This document shows positions 45,810 to 53,482 of a stretch of 64,000 nucleotides of DNA, piece by piece. This stretch comes from Deltaproteobacteria bacterium (lineage in GTDB: Bacteria > Desulfobacterota > Syntrophorhabdia > Syntrophorhabdales > Syntrophorhabdaceae). Both the position numbers and the translations under genes were made by a program. Positions within the stretch are counted from its first letter, which is position 1; each line of letters begins with the position of its first letter. The DNA lies in contig JAKLET010000002.1 in NCBI GenBank assembly GCA_022711595.1, positions 1 to 64,000 on the forward strand, read 5' to 3'. The notes beneath the pieces were generated by a model. It was not told the origin of the DNA and did no database searches. It saw only the letters and a list, made by a program, of their open reading frames with translations.

Positions 45810-46546
45810 TGTCAATTCCGGAGAGTATCGCAATGGAAAAGAGTGTGAAGAACAAAACTTGTTTCGCGCTGTTTTACGCACTGGCAGGCTGCCTGGCGCT
45901 GATGGTATCGCTTGCGCCCCTTTCAGACCTCAGTGCGCAGCAGACGCAACCGAAGGAGGAAAAGCAGGCCGCGTCCGCACCGGCAGGGTCACCTTTTGAT
46001 TCCCTGAAAAAGACCTACGCCGGGGTGAACTCGCTGGAGGCGTCGTTCCGCCAGAAGATCTTCGTTTCGGGCATAAAGAAGATGAGGGACTTTCAGGGCG
46101 ATTTCTTTTTTAAACGCCAGAAAGGGTTCCTCTGGAAGTATACGAAGCCGAAATGGAAGACCTTTCTCTATGACGGCAGGTACATGTGGCAGGATGAAGA
46201 GGGAAAGTCGTTCGTTATCAAGAACAAGGTGAGCCGGGAAAAGACGGGCGGCACCTTCTTCGACCTCATAGAGGACATTGCCCGTATCGACGATATTTTC
46301 AAGGTGAAGGAGCACAGCATTGCCGGTGAAATGGAATATTTTGAGCTCATCCCGAAGAAGGATTCCACGGTCACCATCGCGAAACTGTGGGTGGATAAAA
46401 AGAACCTCCTCAAGAAGATAGAGATCGTCGAGTTCACCGGCAACGTCAACACGATCGAGTTTTCGGACATCAGGGTCAACGCGCCCGTCAGCGACGCGAA
46501 GTTCGTCTACAAGGCCGACGGCGTGAAAGATGTGGTGGAAAGATAA
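45809..46546 (+). CDS. lolA: Outer-membrane lipoprotein carrier LolA
   Basis: A 245-residue periplasmic protein with a signal peptide (about 17-43, ending LSAQ). The mature part is the LolA half-barrel: SLEASFRQKIFVSGIKKMRD, FLWKYTKPKWKTFLYDG and the family ending FTGNVNTIEFSDIRVNAPV. It ferries lipoproteins from LolCDE to the outer membrane. The ATG overlaps the last base of the ftsK stop; an in-frame ATG at 45833 is another possible start. The pairing ftsK-lolA is common in Gram-negative bacteria. Confidence 0.92.
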   Translation: MSIPESIAMEKSVKNKTCFALFYALAGCLALMVSLAPLSDLSAQQTQPKEEKQAASAPAGSPFDSLKKTYAGVNSLEASFRQKIFVSGIKKMRDFQGDFFFKRQKGFLWKYTKPKWKTFLYDGRYMWQDEEGKSFVIKNKVSREKTGGTFFDLIEDIARIDDIFKVKEHSIAGEMEYFELIPKKDSTVTIAKLWVDKKNLLKKIEIVEFTGNVNTIEFSDIRVNAPVSDAKFVYKADGVKDVVER

Positions 46547-46620
46547 AGACCGTTCCACGTTTCAGGTCGCTTTTGCAGCAGAGATCCCTTTTCTTTTCCG
46601 TGGAACCTTGAACAGTCTTT

Positions 46621-47862
46621 TCAGAGGAATCGTTTTTTAAGCTCTTTTACCAGCGCGATGTTTTCAACATGACCTGTCTGGCGGGCGGTTATCCTGCCGA
46701 TGATGGGCCTGTTCAACAGGTAGATGTCGCCGATGAGGTCGAGTACCTTGTGGCGGACGAACTCGTCATCATAGCGAAGCTTTGTGTTTATGACCTCATC
46801 TTCACTTAAGATTATGAAATTGTTGATCCTTCCCCCTGTCCCAAGCCCCATCCTGGTGAGCTGTTCGAAATCCTTGAGGAACCCGAACGTCCGGGCTGGC
46901 GCGATATCGGCGATGTAGTCACTGAGGCCGCCGCGAAAACGGTATTGCTGTGTTCCGATGGGTTTTGTCTGCTCAAGGAGATAATCGATCTCGAAGGCAT
47001 CACATGGCTCCGCCATAAGGTATTTACCGTTCTGCAGGCTGCCAAGTTCCACCTTCTCGGTGATGACAAGGGGCTCGATCCCGTCTGCCTGCTCGACGAT
47101 GCCCGCCTCGTCGATCTTTTTACAGATCTCGATGGAGGAACCGTCGAAGATCGGGACCTCTTCGCTTACCTTTACAAGGAGGTTGGTGACCCCGTACATA
47201 TGGCAGGCAGAAAGAAGGTGCTCTATGGTGCGGACCACGCTGCTCTTGCCTTTCACCGACGAAGCGTAACCAACGGAAAAGACATAGTCGATATATGCCG
47301 GGATGCGTTCGCCGTCGGGGATGGTCTCGAAGATGATGCCCGTGTTCTCCGGCATGGGCAGGAGGATCATGCCCGTCTTTACGCCTGAATGGAGCCCGAG
47401 TCCGTAAACTACGGTGCTTTTCCCAATGGTCTTCTGCTTGGTCATCGTGAGTCCGGGGGAGACTTCCAGCCTGAAATCCGACGTGCCGGCGTCATGCTTT
47501 CCTGCCGCGCCGATGCCGCGCGATACGACTTCCAGGACCTTGTCGATGGAAAGGGGTTTTTCAAGGAAATCATAGGCGCCCATCTTTACGGCCTCGACCG
47601 CTGTTGATATGGTGCCGTGGCCGGAAATGACGATCACCTTTGCGTCATCCCTTTTCCCGCGCATTTTTTTAAGGACCTGGATGCCATCGAGTTCGGGCAT
47701 CCATACGTCGAGAAGCACCACGTCAGGCTTTTCACGCTCGAAGATCGCAAGGCCTTCCTTCCCGTCTGTTGCCTTCAATACGGCGAAGCCTTCATCTTCA
47801 AGTATCCCGGAAAGGGAGTCGATAATGTCCCGTTCATCGTCTATGATAAGGACCGTGTGCAT
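46621..47862 (-). CDS. lpxC: Response-regulator receiver domain fused to LpxC deacetylase
   Basis: One uninterrupted 413-residue frame joins two domains. Residues 1-122 are a CheY-like receiver, close to the NtrC/NtrX type: acidic pair Asp8-Asp9, phosphorylation site Asp52 in VVLLDVWMPELDG, Ser80 in VISGHG, Lys102 in FLEKPL. After a short linker, residues about 142-413 are LpxC, the zinc enzyme that deacetylates UDP-3-O-acyl-GlcNAc, the first committed step of lipid A synthesis. Catalytic pieces are intact: GLGLHSG, TIEHLLSA (Glu214, His215), EVPIFDGSS, APARTFGF, DEFVRHKVLD (His371, Asp375) and ITARQTGH (His398). LpxC alone is normally about 300 residues. No DNA-binding output is present. The gene is convergent with lolA. 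Confidence 0.95.
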   Translation of the reverse strand: MHTVLIIDDERDIIDSLSGILEDEGFAVLKATDGKEGLAIFEREKPDVVLLDVWMPELDGIQVLKKMRGKRDDAKVIVISGHGTISTAVEAVKMGAYDFLEKPLSIDKVLEVVSRGIGAAGKHDAGTSDFRLEVSPGLTMTKQKTIGKSTVVYGLGLHSGVKTGMILLPMPENTGIIFETIPDGERIPAYIDYVFSVGYASSVKGKSSVVRTIEHLLSACHMYGVTNLLVKVSEEVPIFDGSSIEICKKIDEAGIVEQADGIEPLVITEKVELGSLQNGKYLMAEPCDAFEIDYLLEQTKPIGTQQYRFRGGLSDYIADIAPARTFGFLKDFEQLTRMGLGTGGRINNFIILSEDEVINTKLRYDDEFVRHKVLDLIGDIYLLNRPIIGRITARQTGHVENIALVKELKKRFL

Positions 47863-47909
47863 GACCCAATATTCTATACGAAATGTTCACAAGTTACAAA
47901 TATATGTGT

Positions 47910-48452
47910 TTATTGTTTCTTTTCCGGGCAGGAAATTTTTGCAAGCTTGTCTATCATGGTGCCTTCGGGGATGTCCTCCCAGTCTTTCTGGCTTCCCGCC
48001 TTGCCGTAGTCGAGTGTCTTTTTGTCCTTCGATACCTCGAAGACCTTCATGATGGCATACCGCTTCGGCTCGGCGGCGCACTTGAAATCATAGAGAATAT
48101 ACCGGTTGGCCAGCGTGTCCATCCCCGTGGTGAACATGCCGTTCCTGCGTCGCTTGAGCACGTAGGCGTTCCTGCCTTCCCTGGAGTAGGTGAGCCTGTC
48201 CCAGGCACTGGCGATCTGGCCGGACTGGTCGGGCCTTTTTTCGACGATGTAGTGGTGTTCGCCTTCCTGATCGGCTGCCAGGCTCTGCCAGCCGTCTTTT
48301 TCCTCCATACGCGGGAGGGTCCCTTCAATGGACGCCGTAAGGGTCTTGCGCTGCTGGAGGTGTATGGCGATATAGGCGATAACGATCACGGCGATGCCTA
48401 TTATCACGCCTATTGTCAATACTGCTTTGAAGGACAGCGTTTTCTTTGCCAA
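47910..48452 (-). CDS. Membrane-anchored periplasmic protein, surface-adhesin-E-like
   Basis: A 180-residue protein. The TTG at 48452 is chosen because AAGGAAGG precedes it; the frame runs further upstream but that stretch is low quality. One membrane segment (about 8-28, VLTIGVIIGIAVIVIAYIAI) anchors the N-terminus. The rest faces the periplasm and ends with ANRYILYDFKCAAEPKRYAI and a final Cys (KISC), the two-Cys pattern of the surface-adhesin protein E/CNP1 family. Function unknown. It lies 47 bp upstream of the receiver-LpxC gene on the same strand, so co-transcription is possible. Confidence 0.65.
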   Translation of the reverse strand: MAKKTLSFKAVLTIGVIIGIAVIVIAYIAIHLQQRKTLTASIEGTLPRMEEKDGWQSLAADQEGEHHYIVEKRPDQSGQIASAWDRLTYSREGRNAYVLKRRRNGMFTTGMDTLANRYILYDFKCAAEPKRYAIMKVFEVSKDKKTLDYGKAGSQKDWEDIPEGTMIDKLAKISCPEKKQ

Positions 48453-48560
48453 GGGGCCTTCCTTTCGGAGGGCCGGAAGGGGCCCTCGTGGATTTTTTTC
48501 CAAAACGATACCATCGAACAGGCCCCTTTGCAAGCGTGTCGTTGAAAATTCTTACCTGTT

Positions 48561-48589
48561 TTGCAAATCATTGTTTTATGGTATATATT
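48561..48589 (+). promoter_or_regulatory. Promoter for phoH-pgpH-ybeY-lnt
   Basis: TTGCAA (48561-48566), 17 bp, TATATT (48584-48589), followed by a leader of about 25 nt with GAGAGGA before the start codon. Confidence 0.5.
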
Positions 48590-48618
48590 AGGGTATCAAA
48601 ACAAGGGGAAAGAGAGGA

Positions 48619-49623
48619 TTGTTGGACGAGAAGACCGAGGAAGGATTTTTACGACTGTCCTTCGATGATATAAACGTGGCCAGGAACCTCTTCGGGCCGC
48701 GGGAAGAAAACATCAAATACCTGAAAAAGTACTTCAATATAAAGGCGAGTATACGGGGCAACCACCTTACCCTTATCGGCGGTAAAAAAGATATTGAGGA
48801 CACGGGAAAGGTCATAAATGAACTCCACGGTATCGTCAAGAAAGGTTTTCCCGTGGGTGCCTCCGATATAGACCATGCCGTCAGACTTATCGTTCACGCA
48901 CAGCAGGGCGCCGAAGACATCGAGAAGGACCAGATATACATCGCAGGCTCTAAAAAACTTATAACGCCCAAGAGCCCCAATCAGAAGCAGTACGTCAATG
49001 CCATGAAGAAATACGATGTCGTCATCGGCATCGGCCCAGCGGGTACAGGCAAGACATATCTTGCCATGGCGATGGCGCTTTCAGCCTATTACAAGAGGGA
49101 GGTGTCGCGGATCATCCTCACGCGGCCCGCTATCGAGGCAGGGGAGAAGCTGGGGTACCTGCCGGGCACGATGTATGAGAAGGTCAATCCTTACCTGAGG
49201 CCCCTTTATGACGCGCTGTACGACATGGTGGACATGGACAGGGCGACCCGGCTCATCGAAAGGGGCGTCATAGAGATTGCGCCGCTGGCATTCATGCGGG
49301 GCAGAACGCTCAACGATGCCTTCGTTATCCTCGATGAGGCCCAGAACACCGCCTCCGAGCAGATGAAAATGTTCCTTACCAGGCTCGGGTTTTCGTCCAG
49401 GACGGTCATTACCGGGGATATCACCCAGATAGATCTTGCCGATAAGAAAACGAGCGGTCTTGTCGAGGTAAGGGGTATCCTGAAAAGCGTAAAGGGCATT
49501 AAGTTTGTATACTTTACTGAAAAAGACGTTGTGCGCCACCCGCTTGTGCAGAAGATAATCAAGGCCTACGAGGCGCGCCGGTTGGAACTGGAGGAGTCAA
49601 AAAATGCAGAACGGAAAGGATAA
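48619..49623 (+). CDS. phoH: PhoH-like ATPase
   Basis: A 334-residue PhoH-family ATPase, an RNA-linked P-loop protein usually encoded beside ybeY. An N-terminal KH-like part (about 15-85) precedes the P-loop GIGPAGTGKTYLAMAMAL. The family features LTRPAIEAGEKLGYLPG, AFMRGRTLNDAFVILDEAQN and ITGDITQIDL follow. The start is a TTG at 48619 (a second TTG at 48622 is equally possible), with GAGAGGA upstream. It overlaps pgpH by 20 bp. Confidence 0.93.
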   Translation: MLDEKTEEGFLRLSFDDINVARNLFGPREENIKYLKKYFNIKASIRGNHLTLIGGKKDIEDTGKVINELHGIVKKGFPVGASDIDHAVRLIVHAQQGAEDIEKDQIYIAGSKKLITPKSPNQKQYVNAMKKYDVVIGIGPAGTGKTYLAMAMALSAYYKREVSRIILTRPAIEAGEKLGYLPGTMYEKVNPYLRPLYDALYDMVDMDRATRLIERGVIEIAPLAFMRGRTLNDAFVILDEAQNTASEQMKMFLTRLGFSSRTVITGDITQIDLADKKTSGLVEVRGILKSVKGIKFVYFTEKDVVRHPLVQKIIKAYEARRLELEESKNAERKG

Positions 49624-51313
49624 ACCTCCCTCGCAAATCCAGTACGGGAAGTTGCTCGTTCTTTTCTGCCTTGCCGTAAGTCTTTCCGCCATAGTAAGCC
49701 TCAAAAACCCGTTTTTCTCCGCTGAGTACCAGCTTGGCGATATCGCCAGGGAAAACATAAGGGCTCCCGTCCTTTTCGCCGTACCCGGCACGGAAACGAC
49801 GGTCAAGAAGGGGGAGGTCGTAGTGCGTGAAGGCGAGCGCATTACTGAAGACCACCTGTCGAAGCTTGCCGTCTACAATACCCTGGAGAGGCGGGAGACG
49901 TTTGCGATAAAGAAATTCATCGCCGTTTTCCTCCTTCTTTTCTTCCTCATCGCTATACTCTATGAATATGCCGAGAGGAACATAAAAAAGTTTTTCCTTT
50001 CCTGCAAGGACCTTGTTTTTTGCAGTGCCTTCACAGTACTGTGCATCCTTTTCGTCAAGGTCTTTCACCTGATCTTTGAATACTATGCTCCGGGCCACCT
50101 TGGCGAACTGGTCTATATCATACCTGTCTTTCTTTTTGCCATGGTGGTGCGGATCGTTCTTTTTTCAGAGATCGCCATTATCTTTTCGATATTTTACGCC
50201 GCCGCCCTGGCATTCTCTTTCGAGAACAGTCTCCACGTGTTCCTCTACAGTTTTGTCGGCTCCATCCTGGGCGCTTTTTTCGCGGGCAAGTGCGAAAACC
50301 GCAATACCATTCTGAGGGCGGGTTTATACACGGCATTCCTGATGGCCCTTTTTGTGCTTGCAGGCGATATCTTCACGGGTAATACATGGGGAAGCAATGT
50401 TCCCCTCAAGATCGGCTTCGTCCTGGTCAACGGCATTGCCGGCAGTTTTATCGCCCTCGGCCTGCTGCCGGTCATAGAGAGCGTTTTTGATTACACGACT
50501 GACATCAAGCTCCTGGAATTGGCAAACCTTGAACATCCGCTGCTCGGAGACATGATGCTCAATGCCCCCGGGACATATCATCACAGCATCGTTGTGGGCA
50601 GCCTGTCAAAGGCGGCGGCGGAAAGCATCGGTGCCCACCCGCTCCTGACAAGGGTTGCCGCTTACTACCACGATATTGGCAAGCTGAAGATGCCCCATTA
50701 CTACATCGAGAACAGGGTCGGCTCGGAAGATGCTCACAAGGGCCTGACCCCGAACATGAGCGCCCTCATTATTCTCTCCCATGTAAAGGAGGGAGTGGAG
50801 CTTGCCGGTGAATACAGGATAGGAAGCAGGCTGACGCGGATCATAAAGGAACACCACGGAACGACTATCGTGAGCTATTTTTACAGTAAGGCCAAGGACC
50901 TGGAAGACCCGTTGCTCCATGTGATCGAGGAGAAGGATTTTCGGTATCCCGGCCCGAAACCCCAGACAAAGGAAGCGGGCATCATCATGCTGGCCGACGC
51001 TGTCGAGGCATCATCCCGGGTCCTTGAGGAGCCTACGCCGAAAAGGATAGAGAACCATGTGCAGCAGATCATAGAAAAGATATTCCTCGACGGCCAGCTC
51101 GACGAGTGCGAACTGACGCTCAAAGACCTCCACGCTATCCAGAAGAGCTTCATAACGATCCTCATAGGCATTTTCCACCAGCGCATAGAATATCCCGAAA
51201 GGACACAGAATGGCGGTACTGATAAAAAACTCCCAAAGGTCGATGAAAACAGACCAAAAAGCGATAAGAAAGGTGACCGGGGAGTTACTGGCCTCTTTAA
51301 AGCTTCAGGATAA
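49604..51313 (+). CDS. pgpH: 7TM-HD phosphodiesterase (PgpH family)
   Basis: A 569-residue protein. One membrane segment (about 17-35) and a short extracytoplasmic stretch are followed by a cluster of seven segments (about 100-290) and a cytoplasmic HD domain with AAYYHDIGKLKMPHYYIENR. In Firmicutes this family degrades cyclic di-AMP; its role in Gram-negative bacteria is less clear. The extracytoplasmic 7TMR-HDED domain is much shorter than in typical PgpH, leaving about 65 residues. GGAGG precedes the ATG. The final 34 codons overlap ybeY and are not family-like. Confidence 0.9.
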   Translation: MQNGKDKPPSQIQYGKLLVLFCLAVSLSAIVSLKNPFFSAEYQLGDIARENIRAPVLFAVPGTETTVKKGEVVVREGERITEDHLSKLAVYNTLERRETFAIKKFIAVFLLLFFLIAILYEYAERNIKKFFLSCKDLVFCSAFTVLCILFVKVFHLIFEYYAPGHLGELVYIIPVFLFAMVVRIVLFSEIAIIFSIFYAAALAFSFENSLHVFLYSFVGSILGAFFAGKCENRNTILRAGLYTAFLMALFVLAGDIFTGNTWGSNVPLKIGFVLVNGIAGSFIALGLLPVIESVFDYTTDIKLLELANLEHPLLGDMMLNAPGTYHHSIVVGSLSKAAAESIGAHPLLTRVAAYYHDIGKLKMPHYYIENRVGSEDAHKGLTPNMSALIILSHVKEGVELAGEYRIGSRLTRIIKEHHGTTIVSYFYSKAKDLEDPLLHVIEEKDFRYPGPKPQTKEAGIIMLADAVEASSRVLEEPTPKRIENHVQQIIEKIFLDGQLDECELTLKDLHAIQKSFITILIGIFHQRIEYPERTQNGGTDKKLPKVDENRPKSDKKGDRGVTGLFKASG

Positions 51314-51665
51314 GGACCTGAGCATCCTTTTTGTGGATGACAGGGGGATCACCGCACTGAACAGGGAGTATTTCGGAAAAGACCGCCCCACGAATGTGAT
51401 CTCTTTTTCCTATTCCGATGGCATGCCCGGCGAGGCGATGGGGGATATCATAATCTCCGTGGAACGTACGGCCGTCGAGGCAGGCGAGGCCGGAATACCT
51501 TTTTACGAAAGGCTGTTCGCCCTCATTGTTCACGGACTTGTCCATATAATGGGTTATGATCACCTGCGGGGCGAGTCCGAGGCGAGGAAGATGCGTTACC
51601 GGGAGCGCAGGTTCATGGATCTTGTGCGTTCGCAGCCGGCATACCGGGCGCTTGTCGATATATAA
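51210..51665 (+). CDS. ybeY: Endoribonuclease YbeY
   Basis: A 151-residue zinc enzyme for rRNA maturation and ribosome quality control. The metal motif HGLVHIMGYDH (H-x3-H-x5-H) is present, and the N-terminus VLIKNSQRSMKTD is the usual one, so the ATG at 51210 is correct. This makes an unusually long overlap of 104 nt with the end of pgpH, in another frame. The order phoH-pgpH-ybeY is a familiar one. Confidence 0.94.
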   Translation: MAVLIKNSQRSMKTDQKAIRKVTGELLASLKLQDKDLSILFVDDRGITALNREYFGKDRPTNVISFSYSDGMPGEAMGDIIISVERTAVEAGEAGIPFYERLFALIVHGLVHIMGYDHLRGESEARKMRYRERRFMDLVRSQPAYRALVDI

Positions 51666-51680
51666 CGGGATCGAAGTGTT

Positions 51681-53231
51681 ATGAAAGGACGGAAAGGGTC
51701 CGCGATGGATCTGTTTGAAAAGAGAGGCCGTTTTTCCGGAGCCCTGGGGCGCTATGGGCTTTCGGCCGCATCCGGCGTCCTGCTTGTCCTTGTGCAGCCG
51801 CCGGTGTCATTGTACCCGCTCGCCTTTTTCGCTCTTATACCTCTTTTATGCACCATCGACAGGGACGATCTCTTTCTGTCTTTCAAGCGCGGTTTTGCGG
51901 CGGGCGTCGTCGCCTATCTCGGGCTCATCTACTGGGTCATCGTTGCCATGAACCATTACGGAGGCATCAACACTCCCCTGAGCGCCCTTATCCTTGTCCT
52001 TTTTGTTCTTTATCTTTCCATCTATACGGGTTTTTTCGCCTTTGCATGCGCGTACCTTGAAAGAAGGTTCTCTGTTCCGTTGTATCTTTCAGCCCCGCCG
52101 GTATGGGTCATCATGGAGTATGCCCGCGGTTCGGTTATGACCGGATTTCCCTGGTCTTTCCTCGGTCATTCGCAGTACTCCTTTCTTCCTCTTGTCCAGG
52201 TGGTTTCCGTTACCGGGACCTACTTCATATCTTTTCTGATCGTGGCCGTTAACGGTGTATTATTTTCTTTCCTGGCCAGAAAGAAGGTGTCTTTTACATG
52301 GATTGCCATTGTTCTCCTTCTTTTCGCATCATCCCTGGCTTACGGTTTTGCGAGATTGCAGCATAAGGACACAACTTTGCTCAATACGGCCATTGTCCAG
52401 GGCAACATCGGGCAGGACATCAAGTGGAATGACTCGGTCAAGATGATGACCGTCAGTAAATACTATCGGCTGAGCTTCGGGCTGGCGCAGAAGGCCGACC
52501 TTATTATCTGGCCTGAAACGGCGATGCCCTTTATCATCGAACGCGATATCCAGGCCCATAAATATGTGAAGGCCGTTCCCGCAATGCTCGGGTCGCGGCT
52601 TCTCTACGGGGCGGTGGGGCAGAACAGCAAGGGGAATCTCCTCAATGCGGCCCATTACATCGACCGCAGCGGCGAGACCGCGGGGACCTACAACAAGGTC
52701 CACCTGGTGCCTTTCGGAGAATATACGCCCATCGTTTCATACTTCCCCTTTCTTGAGCACATAACCGCCATAGGCGCCGATTTTGTGCCCGGCAAGGGGC
52801 ACCTGCCCATCGTGACGGACACGGGCAGGGTGGGCATACTCATCTGTTTCGAAGGGATATTTCCCTATATTACGAACGAAACTGTGAGGAATGGGGCCCA
52901 GGTGCTCGTGAATCTCACCAACGACGCCTGGTACGACAGGACCTCGGCGCCTTACCAGCATTTCGCCTTTTATGTGTTTCGCGCCATAGAAACGGACCGG
53001 TTTGTCCTCAGGGCCGCCAATACGGGCATCAGTGCCGTCATCGACCCAAGGGGGCGCATCCAGGGGAAGACGCCCATCTTTACCGAAGACGTCCTGAGGG
53101 GGACCTACTCCCTGAAGAACACCATGACGCCCTACGTCCGGTACGGCGATTACTTTATCCTGGTTTGCCTGGTCTTCCTGGCCGGCATCGTTGCCGTATA
53201 CATGTTCCGGGCAAGGGTGAGGGAGAAATGA
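51681..53231 (+). CDS. lnt: Apolipoprotein N-acyltransferase
   Basis: A 516-residue inner-membrane enzyme that adds the third acyl chain to lipoproteins. Seven or so membrane segments in the first 225 residues precede a nitrilase domain with the catalytic triad: Glu in IIWPETAMPF, Lys in TYNKVHLVPFGEY, Cys in VGILICFEGIFP. A final membrane segment is near 490-508. The start at 51681 or the ATG eight codons later are both plausible. The window encodes several lipoproteins that need it. It is the last gene of the phoH run. Confidence 0.95.
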   Translation: MKGRKGSAMDLFEKRGRFSGALGRYGLSAASGVLLVLVQPPVSLYPLAFFALIPLLCTIDRDDLFLSFKRGFAAGVVAYLGLIYWVIVAMNHYGGINTPLSALILVLFVLYLSIYTGFFAFACAYLERRFSVPLYLSAPPVWVIMEYARGSVMTGFPWSFLGHSQYSFLPLVQVVSVTGTYFISFLIVAVNGVLFSFLARKKVSFTWIAIVLLLFASSLAYGFARLQHKDTTLLNTAIVQGNIGQDIKWNDSVKMMTVSKYYRLSFGLAQKADLIIWPETAMPFIIERDIQAHKYVKAVPAMLGSRLLYGAVGQNSKGNLLNAAHYIDRSGETAGTYNKVHLVPFGEYTPIVSYFPFLEHITAIGADFVPGKGHLPIVTDTGRVGILICFEGIFPYITNETVRNGAQVLVNLTNDAWYDRTSAPYQHFAFYVFRAIETDRFVLRAANTGISAVIDPRGRIQGKTPIFTEDVLRGTYSLKNTMTPYVRYGDYFILVCLVFLAGIVAVYMFRARVREK

Positions 53232-53270
53232 ATGCTGACCGGGTGGACAAATCTAACAAATTGAATAAAC

Positions 53271-53404
53271 TGTTTTTTACCGCAGATGAACTCGGATGGT
53301 ATGAGATCTTATGGCCTCCATCAGAATGTATCCGCTTTGATCCGCGTTAATCTGCGGTAAAAAAACTTGTCTTGTCAAAACAACCAAAACAACCAGACAA
53401 ACCG
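53271..53404. repeat. Inverted repeat plus 9-bp tract downstream of lnt
   Basis: GTTTTTTACCGCAGAT (from 53272) and ATCTGCGGTAAAAAAAC (53350-53366) are near-perfect inverted arms differing by one A/T. Between them are degenerate copies of CCGCGTTAATCTG-like steps of about 10 bp. After them comes a 9-bp tract (about 53376-53404: AAAACAACC, AAAACAACC, AGACAAACC). No transposase or open frame is associated. Confidence 0.6.
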
Positions 53405-53426
53405 TTTCCAGCTTTGTGCGGTATAA

Positions 53427-53463
53427 AAAAACCGCCCGGCGGAAACACGCCGGGCGGTTTTAT
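53427..53463. terminator. Bidirectional terminator
   Basis: ACCGCCCGGCG pairs with CGCCGGGCGGT around a GAAACA loop, flanked by an A-run on the left and T-run on the right, so it can work for both convergent transcripts (lnt and the synthetase at 53483). Confidence 0.85.
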
Positions 53464-53482
53464 GCTGCAATATCAATACGTT

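Noticed and set aside
53271-53366. Terminal inverted repeats of an insertion sequence
   Set aside because: There is no transposase or long frame between the arms and no target duplication could be seen.
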